32,121 nucleotides of DNA from Woeseiaceae bacterium (lineage in GTDB: Bacteria; Pseudomonadota; Gammaproteobacteria; Steroidobacterales; Woeseiaceae): assembly GCA_030066075.1 (NCBI GenBank), contig JASJCH010000014.1, forward strand, positions 1-32,121. Direction: 5' to 3'. Position 1 is the stretch's first letter; each line of letters starts with the position of its first letter. The position numbers were made by a program, and so were the translations under genes. Of this stretch, positions 15,822 through 27,071 are shown piece by piece. Below the pieces are notes generated by a model. The model was not told where the DNA came from. It saw only the letters and a list, made by a program, of their open reading frames with translations, and searched no databases.

Positions 15822-16661
15822 TTAACTATCTTCGACCGGTTTCGCCGGCGTCGGGCGGCTCTTCCGGAACAGGATCAGCGACAGGTCGTCGGGCTTGCTC
15901 GGCTGGGCCGTCGATGTCGCGGCCATTCGGTGCCGGGCGAGCGCGATAACGCGTTCGGCGGCGACGTCGAGCGGTCCCTTGCGAATGCGCTCGATGGTTT
16001 CGCTCAGATGAACGTTGTCCATCAGGCCGTCACTGGCCAGCAGGATCGTGTCCCGCGCGTGCAGTTGCAGTTCGGCGCCGACGTCGATGCGCATGTCGTT
16101 GGCGCCGAGGAAATTGGACACCAGGTGCCGATCTTCGTGATGCAGGGCCTCCTTGTGATCGAGGAAACCGGCCTCGACCGCGAACCCGGTCGGGGAATGC
16201 GGCGTGGTCTGCAGCTTGACGAGGCCGCGCTGCCCGACGACGAGCGCCTCGGAATCGCCGATCTGGTAGGAACGCACCGTCTGCCCTTCGACGGTGACGA
16301 CGGTCAGTGTCGTTGCTGAGCCATTGCCCAGCGCCTGCACCGCGGCGTTCGCGGCGTCGATGCCGTCGAGGATCGCCGTGCGCAGCAGCATCGTCTCGGC
16401 CATCGATTTCTGCAGCGAATCCGCCAGGCTTTGCGCGGCGGTCAACGACGCACGTTTACCGGCCGGCAGCCCGCCCGCCCCGTCCGCGACGAGCATCACG
16501 GCGGCGCCAGGCCCGTAGGGAATCACGGCCACGGTGTCCTCGTTCTCGGTCTGCTTGTCAGGCGCCCGGCAGGTGTAGGCGACGAACTCACCGCCGCCCG
16601 CTGCGGCGGCGCGCAGGTCCGGCTCGGTGGCTCCCTCCAGCAGGATCATCGCATCACTCAT
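15822..16661 (-). CDS. PP2C-family Ser/Thr protein phosphatase
   Basis: From the ATG at 16661 ([10 protein letters not shown]) the protein is 279 residues, normal for a stand-alone bacterial PP2C. The metal-binding acidic residues are all visible: TENEDT (Asp42), VADGAGG (Asp60, Gly61), QIGDSEALVV, LLASDGLMDN and KPDDLSL. It should remove phosphate from Ser/Thr of proteins in the cytoplasm using two Mn/Mg ions, opposing the adjacent kinase. The chosen start overlaps the end of the zinc-ribbon kinase gene by 8 bp; a frame extension of 17 residues upstream is inside that gene and not needed. No membrane helix. The pairing with a kinase is the classic reversible-phosphorylation module. Confidence 0.93.
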   Translation of the reverse strand: MSDAMILLEGATEPDLRAAAAGGGEFVAYTCRAPDKQTENEDTVAVIPYGPGAAVMLVADGAGGLPAGKRASLTAAQSLADSLQKSMAETMLLRTAILDGIDAANAAVQALGNGSATTLTVVTVEGQTVRSYQIGDSEALVVGQRGLVKLQTTPHSPTGFAVEAGFLDHKEALHHEDRHLVSNFLGANDMRIDVGAELQLHARDTILLASDGLMDNVHLSETIERIRKGPLDVAAERVIALARHRMAATSTAQPSKPDDLSLILFRKSRPTPAKPVEDS

Positions 16662-17942
16662 GCCGCACCGGCTCCCGGCACCACGCGCAGTAATTCCAGA
16701 ACTCCCGTGCAATGCCCCAGTTGCAGGCCTTGCAGCGGTGGCGACTGCCGGTGAGCTTCCAGGGTTTTTTCACCTTGGTGCGGCACCACGGGCAGTAACG
16801 CATGAACGGTATCAGCGGGCCGCGACACTTGCGATTGGCGCACTTCGCCGTGTAGCGCTTGTCGGGGTAGCGACGCGTTGTCTCTTCGACAAACCCGGGA
16901 CCGTAGCACCACGCGCAGTAGTCCCAGTCGTTCTTCACACCACGCTCGCAGCGTGGACAGGTTGCCGCGAACAGCGATTCGGAACCCCGCGCCGGGTTGT
17001 CGAAACCACACCACGGGCACGCCTGCATGCTCTCCGACACGGGCCCCTCGCAGCGACGGCACTGCTGCGTGGTGTGCAGTTCCTTGCGGTATTTGCGTTG
17101 AAACTCGCGCCACTGCAATTGGCGCCAGGACGGCCCGCGCGCCGATCCGTTGCGCGCCCGCGCGCGCTTCTGACGCCTTGCCTGGCCGCCAAGCGCCTCG
17201 AACGCGGCCTGCATCTGCACCGCGTCCCGGTAGCGCTTCTTCGGGTCGAGCTGGATCGCATTGCGCAGGAACTCGGTGAACTCGGGGCGCACCCGGGCGT
17301 TGAGCCTGTCGTGCCCCTCGAGCGGCCATTCGAACGGCCACTCCGGAAGCTTGCCGGAGAACAATCGGTAGAACACGAGGCCGAGCGAGAACACGTCCGA
17401 CTGAAATTTCGGGCGGCCCATCGCCTGCTCCGGCGCGATGTAATCGATCGTGCCCGAGCCGGAGGCTTTCAACGTGCGCAGGCTGATTTTGGCAAAGCCG
17501 AAGTCAGTGAGTTTCAGACGGTCGCCCGGAAACAGGATGAAATTCTCGGGCTTGATATCGCAGTGGATGACGCGATGCTCGTGCGCGTGCGACAGCGCAG
17601 CCAGCGCCTGTCCCGCCAGGTCCATCGCGCGGGCCGTCGAGATACGCCGCTCGATTCTGTCCGCGAGCGACTCGACGCCGAGGTCCATGGCGATCACAAA
17701 GTGATCGTCGATATACATCGCGTTGATGATCGACAGGATGTTCGGGTGCTGCAGCTTGCGCGCCACCTGCACCTCGTGCAGGAACTCCTCGTCGCCGGCG
17801 TAAGCGCTCGTTCGCGGAATCTTGAGAGCGACGCGCTCCCGGTGGATCGTGTCGAACGCGCTGTACACGTCGGCCAGCGGGCCGGAAGCGATGCGCCCGA
17901 CGATCCGGTACTTGCCGATCTTCTGTCGCGCCCGCAGCGAAC

Positions 17943-17946
<4 letters not shown>
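16654..17946 (-). CDS. Ser/Thr protein kinase with four C-terminal zinc ribbons
   Basis: The 430-residue soluble protein has a kinase domain (about 12-253): VALK Lys42, catalytic HCDIKPEN (Asp130, Lys132, Asn135), DFG 148-150 and APEQ. It is a non-RD kinase (Cys before Asp130), and its Gly loop is poor (ASGPLADV keeps one of three Gly). After a basic linker come eight Cys pairs: 296/299, 310/313, 330/333, 344/347, 369/374, 385/388, 405/408 and 420/423. These make four zinc ribbons with repeated YCAWC/YCPWC knuckles, for metal sensing or protein/nucleic-acid binding. Kinases with C-terminal zinc ribbons next to PP2C and vWA genes are known from TerY-P triads. Its start shares an ATGA with the glpK stop. 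Confidence 0.93.
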
Positions 17947-19411
<1,465 letters not shown>

Positions 19412-19415
<4 letters not shown>

Positions 19416-19933
19416 TGTCGTTCGCCCCCGTCCCCGACGCTGAACAGCGGCGACGGCACGTGCATGCGCCGGCCGGCGTCGTGCGGCCAGGGCCAGTCGC
19501 CCTGCGCTTCGGCTACGCGCGTAATGTCTTCGAGAATGGTCTGCGGCCACGGCGCCACCCGGCGCGTATTGAGATCCACGTGCAGGTTCATCCACTCGGC
19601 CGTCGCCGCAAGAAAATGCTTCTCGGCGTGATACAGGCGCTGGAACTGGTGGATGCGCTTCTCGTCGAACGCGAGCACCTGCGCCGTGACGATGTACGGG
19701 TCATCGAGCAACAGTTCGCGACGATAGACCACGTGGGCCTCGACCGCGAACGTGGAGCTGTTCATCTCGCGGATGTGCTCGTCGGTAATCCCGAAGCGAT
19801 CCCACAGGGAGTCCACGCCCCGGTCGAAGGCCAGCACGTAGTACGCGACATTCATGTGATTGTTGACGTCGATCCACTCGGGCGGCACCCGCCCCGAGCT
19901 CACCTCGACACCCAGGATATCGTCACGCGCCAT
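19412..19933 (-). CDS. hotdog-fold acyl-CoA thioesterase
   Basis: The 173-residue protein has a single hotdog domain with the motif [13 protein letters not shown] (Asp22, His26, Asn28), typical of 4-hydroxybenzoyl-CoA-type and betainyl-CoA-type thioesterases, followed by [13 protein letters not shown] and [19 protein letters not shown]. It should hydrolyse an acyl-CoA to free acid and CoA; the substrate cannot be read from sequence. It lies 11 bp after the acetoacetyl-CoA synthetase gene, so it may act on a CoA ester in the same route, and its stop overlaps the glpK start. Confidence 0.87.
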
Positions 19934-19944
19934 CAGAACCGCAC

Positions 19945-21876
<1,932 letters not shown>

Positions 21877-21941
21877 GCCTGATCAGTATCCACAGAACGC
21901 CCCTTGTGTCTACGTTCGGCCGGGCGTCATACTCGCTGCCC
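21877..21941. promoter_or_regulatory. divergent control region between aacS and the oxidoreductase gene
   Basis: These 65 bp must hold the promoters of both genes. On the plus strand TTGTGT (21904-21909) and CATACT (21928-21933) are 18 bp apart but end only 8 bp before the ATG, which would make the transcript leaderless; on the minus strand GATACT lies about 10 bp before the aacS ATG. Both are weak, by-eye matches. Confidence 0.35.
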
Positions 21942-22946
21942 ATGACGATTCCCGAGACGATGCGCGCAATCGCAATCGAGGAGCCGGGCGGCCCGGAAGC
22001 TCTCGTTGAGGTCATGGAGCCCGTGCCCACGATCGGCGACGAGGAGGTCCTCGTGAAGGTGGCGACCGCCGGGGTCAACCGGCCGGATGTACTGCAACGC
22101 CAGGGCCTGTACCCGGTGCCGGCTGATGCCAGTCGCCTGCCCGGCCTCGAGATCGCCGGGGAGGTCGTTGCAACCGGCAAGGCGGCCAAACGCTGGACCG
22201 TCGGCGACACCGTGATGGCGCTGACACACGGTGGCGGTTACGCGGAATACTGCCGCGTCAACGAGGCGCACTGCCTGCCCGTACCGCCGCGCCTGTCGCT
22301 GATCGAGGCGGCGGCGATACCCGAGACATTCTTCACGGTCTGGTACAACGTTTTCATGCGCAGCCGCCTGGCGGCGGGAGAGACCTTCCTCGTTCACGGC
22401 GGGTCCAGCGGCATCGGCACCACCGCCATCCAGCTCGCCAAGGCGCACGGCTGCACGGTCATCACGACGGCGGGCAGCAAGGACAAGTGCCGGTTCTGCG
22501 AGGAGCTCGGCGCCGACAAGGCGATCAACTACCGAACCGAGGACTGGCAACGGAAGGTCCGCGACTTCACCGACGGCCGCGGCGTGGACGTACTGCTCGA
22601 CATGGTGGCCGGCCCGTACATGCAAAAGAACCTCGAGAGCATGGCGCTCGAGGGACGCTATTGCATTATTGCTTTCCTGCAAGGCCCCACGGCCGAACTC
22701 AATATGCGCGTCGTTCTCGGACGCCGCCTGACGATTACGGGTTCGACACTGCGGCCGCAGTCAGCGGCAGACAAAGCGACGATCGCGGCGGAGCTGAACG
22801 AACATGTCCTGCCGCTCATCGCCGACGGCACGGTCGGCCCGATCATCGACTCGACGTTCTCGCTAGGCGACGCGGCTGCGGCCCATACCCGCATGGAGAG
22901 CAGCGAGCACAAGGGCAAGCTCGTGCTCGTGATCGGGCCGGACTAG
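21942..22946 (+). CDS. NAD(P)H:quinone oxidoreductase-like zinc-free MDR protein (PIG3 family)
   Basis: The 334-residue protein is a medium-chain dehydrogenase/reductase of the quinone oxidoreductase type. It has an N-terminal GroES-like domain with GVNRPDVLQRQG, then the nucleotide-binding motif VHGGSSGIGTTAIQLAKAHG (151-170), and no structural-zinc cysteine cluster. PIG3-type enzymes use NADPH to reduce quinones and related compounds. I chose ATG 21942 (MTIPETM), because the family starts with MRAI shortly after; an ATG 36 bp upstream lies in the promoter region. It is divergent from aacS and its TAG stop overlaps that of the convergent DUF2461 gene in a shared CTAG. Confidence 0.92.
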   Translation: MTIPETMRAIAIEEPGGPEALVEVMEPVPTIGDEEVLVKVATAGVNRPDVLQRQGLYPVPADASRLPGLEIAGEVVATGKAAKRWTVGDTVMALTHGGGYAEYCRVNEAHCLPVPPRLSLIEAAAIPETFFTVWYNVFMRSRLAAGETFLVHGGSSGIGTTAIQLAKAHGCTVITTAGSKDKCRFCEELGADKAINYRTEDWQRKVRDFTDGRGVDVLLDMVAGPYMQKNLESMALEGRYCIIAFLQGPTAELNMRVVLGRRLTITGSTLRPQSAADKATIAAELNEHVLPLIADGTVGPIIDSTFSLGDAAAAHTRMESSEHKGKLVLVIGPD

Positions 22947-23632
22947 AACGGCACGCCGACCGCTTTGCACAGGAAGCGCATCAGCGGCTCACCATTCCTG
23001 AATGACGACTCCACCGTGCGTTGAAAGCCTTTGCCGAGAGGCGCCTCCGCGGGCAGGTTGCGCGCCGCAATAAAGCTCTTGCGCTTGATGTCCGCGATGC
23101 ACTCGTGGTCCTTGTCGAAACCGCGCGGCGGGCGGGTGAGCGACTCGCCGCCGAGTTTGAAGTTGCGTCGGAACGATTTGTCCTCGACCGCTCGGCGCCA
23201 CTCGGCCGGCTTCGCGGCAATACGCTCGCGGATGCGGCGCAGCGAGTCGGAGTCGGGCCGCCACATGCCAACGCCCAGGAAGACGTCACCGGGCGCGATG
23301 TGCAGGTAATAACCGGGCGCGTGCACGTCCTTCGCCAGTTCATGGCGAAACTGGATGCCAATGTTGGTCTTGTAGGGCAGCTTGTTCTTGGAGAAGCGCG
23401 TGTCGCGATAGACCCGCATCAGCGACCCGCCAACCCGGGTCGGCATCGCGACGAAGTGCGGCGCGAACTCGTGCAGCGGATCCTGCATCGACTGGATGAA
23501 ACGCAGCGCGACGTCCAGCACCTGCTCTTCGTAGCGCGCCTTGTTTTCCTTGAACCACTCGCGGTTGTTGTTTGCCGCGAGTTCTCCGAGGAACTTCAGC
23601 GTTGCGGGCTCGAAGTGCGCGTAGCGCGCCAC
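22943..23632 (-). CDS. DUF2461-family protein
   Basis: The 229-residue protein matches the DUF2461/TIGR02453 family: it begins with FEPATLKFLGELAANNNREWFKENKARYE and has VYRDTRFSKNKLPYKTN and YYLHIAPGDVFLGVGMWRP. Members are soluble, about 220-230 residues, and have no agreed function. The start is a GTG whose first base is the last base of the TAG stop of the upstream small gene (TAGTG), so it is very probably translated by re-initiation. Confidence 0.9.
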   Translation of the reverse strand: MARYAHFEPATLKFLGELAANNNREWFKENKARYEEQVLDVALRFIQSMQDPLHEFAPHFVAMPTRVGGSLMRVYRDTRFSKNKLPYKTNIGIQFRHELAKDVHAPGYYLHIAPGDVFLGVGMWRPDSDSLRRIRERIAAKPAEWRRAVEDKSFRRNFKLGGESLTRPPRGFDKDHECIADIKRKSFIAARNLPAEAPLGKGFQRTVESSFRNGEPLMRFLCKAVGVPF

Positions 23633-24018
23633 TAACAGGTTTCGCCCTGCTCGGCCGCCGGGTGCGGAAACATGTCGGACTCGTCCTCGCCCTCGCGCGG
23701 CGCCAGGCAGGCGAAGTCCTTCTCGACGAGTATGTTCAGCACTTCACCGTTCTTGTGCTGCTGCTCGCCGTCGATCGACACCTGCTCGCTGTTGGCCCAG
23801 GCGAGCACGGTCGCCTCGGGCAGGCGCACGGTCATCTTGGAGTCGGAGAGAAACGCGCCCGGATTGACGCTGGCAGGGCTGCTCTCGACCTCGTAGCGAA
23901 ACTCGCGACCGCCGGGAAACGCCGTGCGCGATGCCACAACGCCATCGTCACGCAGCTGATCGACCTCGGTGCGCGTCAGGCGCAGCCTGACCGAGTTGTC
24001 ACGAATCCTGAGCTTCAC
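23632..24018 (-). CDS. small DUF7009-like protein
   Basis: The 128-residue protein begins MKLRIRDNSVRLRLTRTEVDQL, the conserved start of a small family I recall as DUF7009, followed by a beta-rich middle (KMTVRLPEATVLAWANSEQVSI) and a C-terminal motif with KDFACLAPR. It is soluble and of unknown function. It is the first gene of a two-gene unit with the DUF2461 gene (1-bp overlap) and diverges from the TSUP transporter gene across a 61-bp AT-richer gap. Confidence 0.82.
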   Translation of the reverse strand: MKLRIRDNSVRLRLTRTEVDQLRDDGVVASRTAFPGGREFRYEVESSPASVNPGAFLSDSKMTVRLPEATVLAWANSEQVSIDGEQQHKNGEVLNILVEKDFACLAPREGEDESDMFPHPAAEQGETC

Positions 24019-24079
24019 GGTGTTTTTTCTTTATTATCCAGCCTGCATTTAATCACGAATTGCGCCCCGGGAGCCCGCC

Positions 24080-24841
24080 TTGATCACCGACCCCCTGTTC
24101 TACGCCGTCGCGATCCCGGCCGTGCTGCTGTTCGGGATCTCGAAGGGCGGCTTCGGCGGCGGCCTGGGCACGGCGGCCGTGCCGCTGATGGCGTTGGTGA
24201 TCTCCCCGGTCCAGGCCGCGGCGATCCTGTTGCCTATCCTCTGCTTGATGGATCTCGTCGCGCTCTGGAAGTTCCGTGGCAAGTGGGTCTGGCCCGAGCT
24301 GCGCGTTCTGCTGCCCGCCTCGCTGCTGGGTATTCTGGTCGGCACGCTGCTCTTCGAGTACATGAGCCCGTTCGTGGTCAAGCTGATCGTCGGCGTCGTC
24401 GCAATCACGTTCACCCTGCACTACTGGATCAGCCGGCACCGCTACCGCCAGCCCGCACTGCCCGACTTCCCGCCGGGGTATGGCGTCGTCGGCGCCTCGG
24501 TGGCCGGGTTCACCAGCTTCGTGGCGCACGCCGGGGGGCCGCCGATCAACATGTACCTGTTGCGCCGGCCGCTGAATCGCACCGACTTCGCGGCGACCAC
24601 TATCGTCTTCTTCGCGGTCGTCAACTACGTCAAGCTCGTACCGTACACCTGGCTGGGCCAGTTCGACCCCACCAACCTGGCGACATCCGCCGCCCTCGCC
24701 GTATTCGGCCCGATCGGCGTTCTGATCGGCGCCTGGGCGCACTCGCGCGTCAGCGACCGGTTCTTTTTCGCGTTCGTCTACGTATTGCTGTTCGCGGTCG
24801 GCATCAAGCTGGTCTACGACGGTTTGACCGGCGCGTTCTAG
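24080..24841 (+). CDS. TSUP/TauE-family anion permease (sulfite/sulfonate exporter-like)
   Basis: The 253-residue inner-membrane protein has about eight hydrophobic segments and the TSUP pattern GISKGGFGGGLG near the start, repeated in the second half around FTSFVAHAGGPPINMYLL. TSUP carriers move sulfite, organosulfonates or related small anions; the substrate here is unknown. The start is TTG at 24080, preceded by GGGAG about 8 bp upstream; no ATG is available before the first conserved helix. Its TAG stop shares the bases CTAG with the stop of the convergent cytochrome gene. Confidence 0.88.
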   Translation: MITDPLFYAVAIPAVLLFGISKGGFGGGLGTAAVPLMALVISPVQAAAILLPILCLMDLVALWKFRGKWVWPELRVLLPASLLGILVGTLLFEYMSPFVVKLIVGVVAITFTLHYWISRHRYRQPALPDFPPGYGVVGASVAGFTSFVAHAGGPPINMYLLRRPLNRTDFAATTIVFFAVVNYVKLVPYTWLGQFDPTNLATSAALAVFGPIGVLIGAWAHSRVSDRFFFAFVYVLLFAVGIKLVYDGLTGAF

Positions 24842-26850
24842 TCGCCGCCGAGCATCTCGAGAAACACCGCGATATCGGCATCGCCCGGGTGCAGCGCGGC
24901 GGCTTCCTGCAGCACCTCCAGAGCGGCCGCCGGGTCGCCCATGGAGTTGAGCGCGACCGCGTAGACGTACGAGAAGCGCGCCACTTCCGGCTGCAGCCGC
25001 GCCGCCAGCCGCAGATCCTCGAGCGCTGCGTCGTGCCGGTTCGCCCGTACCAGCAGCAAGCCGCGGGAATGCCGCAGCAACGCCATGTCGGGAGCCATGG
25101 CAACCGCGTGGTCGGCATGCACCAGGGCCTGCTCGACGTTCCCGAGCCGGCCCTCGAACTCGGCCAGCGCACCGTGCGCCTGCGGCCGGCTGGCCACCGC
25201 ATTCTGGGCAGCACGATACTCGTCGGCGGCGCTCTGGAACGCGGCGGCCACGGTCGCGGGCAGGTAATCGCGCGCCGGCGCCAGCACCTGGATGGCTTCG
25301 AGCCGGACGCTCAACACGTCATCGGCAAGCAGCGGCGCGAGCTGCTGCAACAGGATCTCGGGAGGCAGGCCGGCTGCCGCTCTGGCCGCCGCCATGCGGA
25401 CGAGAGGATCCGGATCGCGCAGGCCGCTCTCGACAGATGCGACATCGCCTGGCTGCAGTGGAGGCGCCAGCGTGACGAGGTCCGTTGCTCGCCGGATCCC
25501 GGACTCGACCATGGCCGGACCGGCCTTCTCACCCCACCAGTCGCGAGCCGCCGCGGCGGCCCACTGGTCATCGCGGTCTGCATGGCAGGCCGTGCAGGCG
25601 TTCGGCGATTCGTTAGCCAGGCTCAGGTCCGGCCGCGGAATTCGAAAACTGTGGTCACCGCGCGGATCGACCACCATGTATTCGGTCGCCGGCATATGGC
25701 AGTCAACGCAACCCGCTTGCCCGGACTCATGCCGGTGATGCTCGCGTGCGGCGAACCGCATCGGCAGATGGCACTGCGCACAAACCGCATTAGGATCGGG
25801 CCCGGTCCGCAGCTCGAGCGAATGCGGGTTATGGCAGTCGCTGCAGGTGACGCCGGCCTGGTACATGCGGCTTTGCAGGAACGAGCCGTAGACGAAGACC
25901 TCTTCGCGAATCTGGCCATCGGCGTAATACAACGGCTCTGTCAGCAACGCGACACGGTGAGTGTCTGCCAGCGGCTTGCCGTATTTGTAGTCCTCTGTGA
26001 CTACGCCGCGCCGCGCGTGACAGCGGCCGCAGGCCTCCGGCTGCTGCGGCGCCCGCATGGCCATCGGTTGCCGCTCCGCGATGCCCGTATCGGGGTTCAT
26101 TCGCCACACCACACCATCCCGGTCATCCAGGTCGACCGCCAGCGCGCTGTCGGCGGGCAACGCGCCTGCCTGTGCCGCACTCACGTGGTGCGAAGCCGGA
26201 CCATGACACGCCTCACAACCGACGTTGACCTCCGACCATGTCGTTGCGAACCGGTCTGTCGCGATGTCGTAGTTGAGTTGCACATTCGTCGAATGGCACT
26301 CGGCGCACATGTAGTTCCAGTTCTGCTCGCGACCGGTCCAGAACAGCGGATCGTCGGGTCCGATGTATTCGTCGGGGTACAGGTGGAACCAACGCTGACC
26401 GGCATCGGTCTGATCCCGGGTATCCCAGGCGAAAGGCAATGGCTGCAAGCGCCCGTCCGCAAACTCGACGAGGTACTGCTGCAGCGGCTCTACGCCGAAT
26501 GTGTAAGCAACCCGGAAATCCCGGATCTCGCCATTGGCGTTTTGCGTGCGCACGACATAGTCGTCGCCAGAGCGAACAAAGCGCGTAGTGGTATCGAAAT
26601 AATCGAATGACGCATCGTTGAAGTCGCCGAGCATGGTCGAATCACTGGCGACCTGCATCGCGAGGTCGTGGTGTGAGCCCAGCCAGTCGTTAAACGCGGC
26701 TTCATGACAAAGACGGCACTCGGCGCTGCCCACGAACGTCGGCTCGCCGGTTGCGAACTGCGCTTGAGGCTCCGCGGGCGGCTCGGAGCAGGCGCCCAGG
26801 AACATGCCGAGGACCAGCAAAATGGCACGTAAAAAAAATGGAACCTGCAT
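24838..26850 (-). CDS. octaheme c-type cytochrome lipoprotein with HEAT/TPR C-terminus
   Basis: The 670-residue protein has a lipoprotein signal (LGAC, Cys21) and eight CXXCH heme-attachment motifs: CRLCH, CAECH, CEACH, CGRCH, CSDCH, CAQCH, CVDCH and CTACH. The order and the long N-terminal cytochrome region resemble the cytochrome c554/NrfA-like multiheme families. After about residue 455 heme motifs stop and HEAT-like (DPDPLVRMAAARAAAG) and then TPR repeats (VEQALVHADHAVAMAPD, DAALEDLRLAARLQPE) follow. It is exported as an unfolded chain and should carry electrons at the periplasmic face. Its partner and substrate are not shown by the neighbours. A terminator-like hairpin lies 48 bp upstream of its ATG on the same strand. 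Confidence 0.93.
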   Translation of the reverse strand: MQVPFFLRAILLVLGMFLGACSEPPAEPQAQFATGEPTFVGSAECRLCHEAAFNDWLGSHHDLAMQVASDSTMLGDFNDASFDYFDTTTRFVRSGDDYVVRTQNANGEIRDFRVAYTFGVEPLQQYLVEFADGRLQPLPFAWDTRDQTDAGQRWFHLYPDEYIGPDDPLFWTGREQNWNYMCAECHSTNVQLNYDIATDRFATTWSEVNVGCEACHGPASHHVSAAQAGALPADSALAVDLDDRDGVVWRMNPDTGIAERQPMAMRAPQQPEACGRCHARRGVVTEDYKYGKPLADTHRVALLTEPLYYADGQIREEVFVYGSFLQSRMYQAGVTCSDCHNPHSLELRTGPDPNAVCAQCHLPMRFAAREHHRHESGQAGCVDCHMPATEYMVVDPRGDHSFRIPRPDLSLANESPNACTACHADRDDQWAAAAARDWWGEKAGPAMVESGIRRATDLVTLAPPLQPGDVASVESGLRDPDPLVRMAAARAAAGLPPEILLQQLAPLLADDVLSVRLEAIQVLAPARDYLPATVAAAFQSAADEYRAAQNAVASRPQAHGALAEFEGRLGNVEQALVHADHAVAMAPDMALLRHSRGLLLVRANRHDAALEDLRLAARLQPEVARFSYVYAVALNSMGDPAAALEVLQEAAALHPGDADIAVFLEMLGGD

Positions 26851-26897
26851 CTCGCACCCGGCGGTTAACGGCAGGTCGATACTACAGCAGCAGGCAC

Positions 26898-26925
26898 AAA
26901 AAAAGGGCGGGCATCCTGCCCGCCC
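26898..26925 (-). terminator. strong rho-independent terminator upstream of the cytochrome gene
   Basis: A 9-bp perfect GC-rich stem (26905-26913 with 26917-26925, loop of three) is followed on the minus strand by seven T. It is read leftwards, yet the genes to its right run rightwards, so it must end either a short non-coding transcript or a leader of the cytochrome mRNA. Confidence 0.75.
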
Positions 26926-26979
26926 GGTCTGTCAGGTCTCGCGGCTCGTGGGGGTTATGACATTGGCCAATGCGAGACC
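26898..26979 (-). ncRNA. candidate small RNA or attenuator leader (about 82 nt)
   Basis: On the minus strand, an 8-bp perfect stem (26972-26979 with 26935-26942) encloses a C-rich loop (CCCCC) and part of a 12-bp palindrome, CATTGGCCAATG (26961-26972). It is followed by the terminator above. A weak promoter, TTAACC-16 bp-CAGAAT, would start transcription at about the first base of the stem. No open frame of useful length is present. It could be an independent sRNA, or the terminated leader of the cytochrome gene; the sequence alone cannot decide. Confidence 0.4.
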
Positions 26980-27019
26980 AGATTCTGTTCTTATTATTGG
27001 CAAGGTTAACGACTGCACA

Positions 27020-27047
27020 TTGCCCTCACTACTGGGGAAAATACCTA
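27020..27047 (+). promoter_or_regulatory. candidate promoter for ctaA-hemN
   Basis: TTGCCC (27020-27025) and TACCTA (27042-27047) are 16 bp apart, about 25 bp before the ATG at 27072. The match is modest. The whole gap 26851-27071 otherwise holds the minus-strand terminator/small RNA. Confidence 0.3.
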
Positions 27048-27071
27048 GTGTGGCTGCTAGACTTCCGTCCC

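Noticed and set aside
23572-26610. Very long plus-strand open frame (about 1,000 codons)
   Set aside because: It runs antisense to the cytochrome gene and out of frame through the TSUP gene, has no motif and is Arg/His/Pro-rich, as expected of a high-G+C shadow frame.
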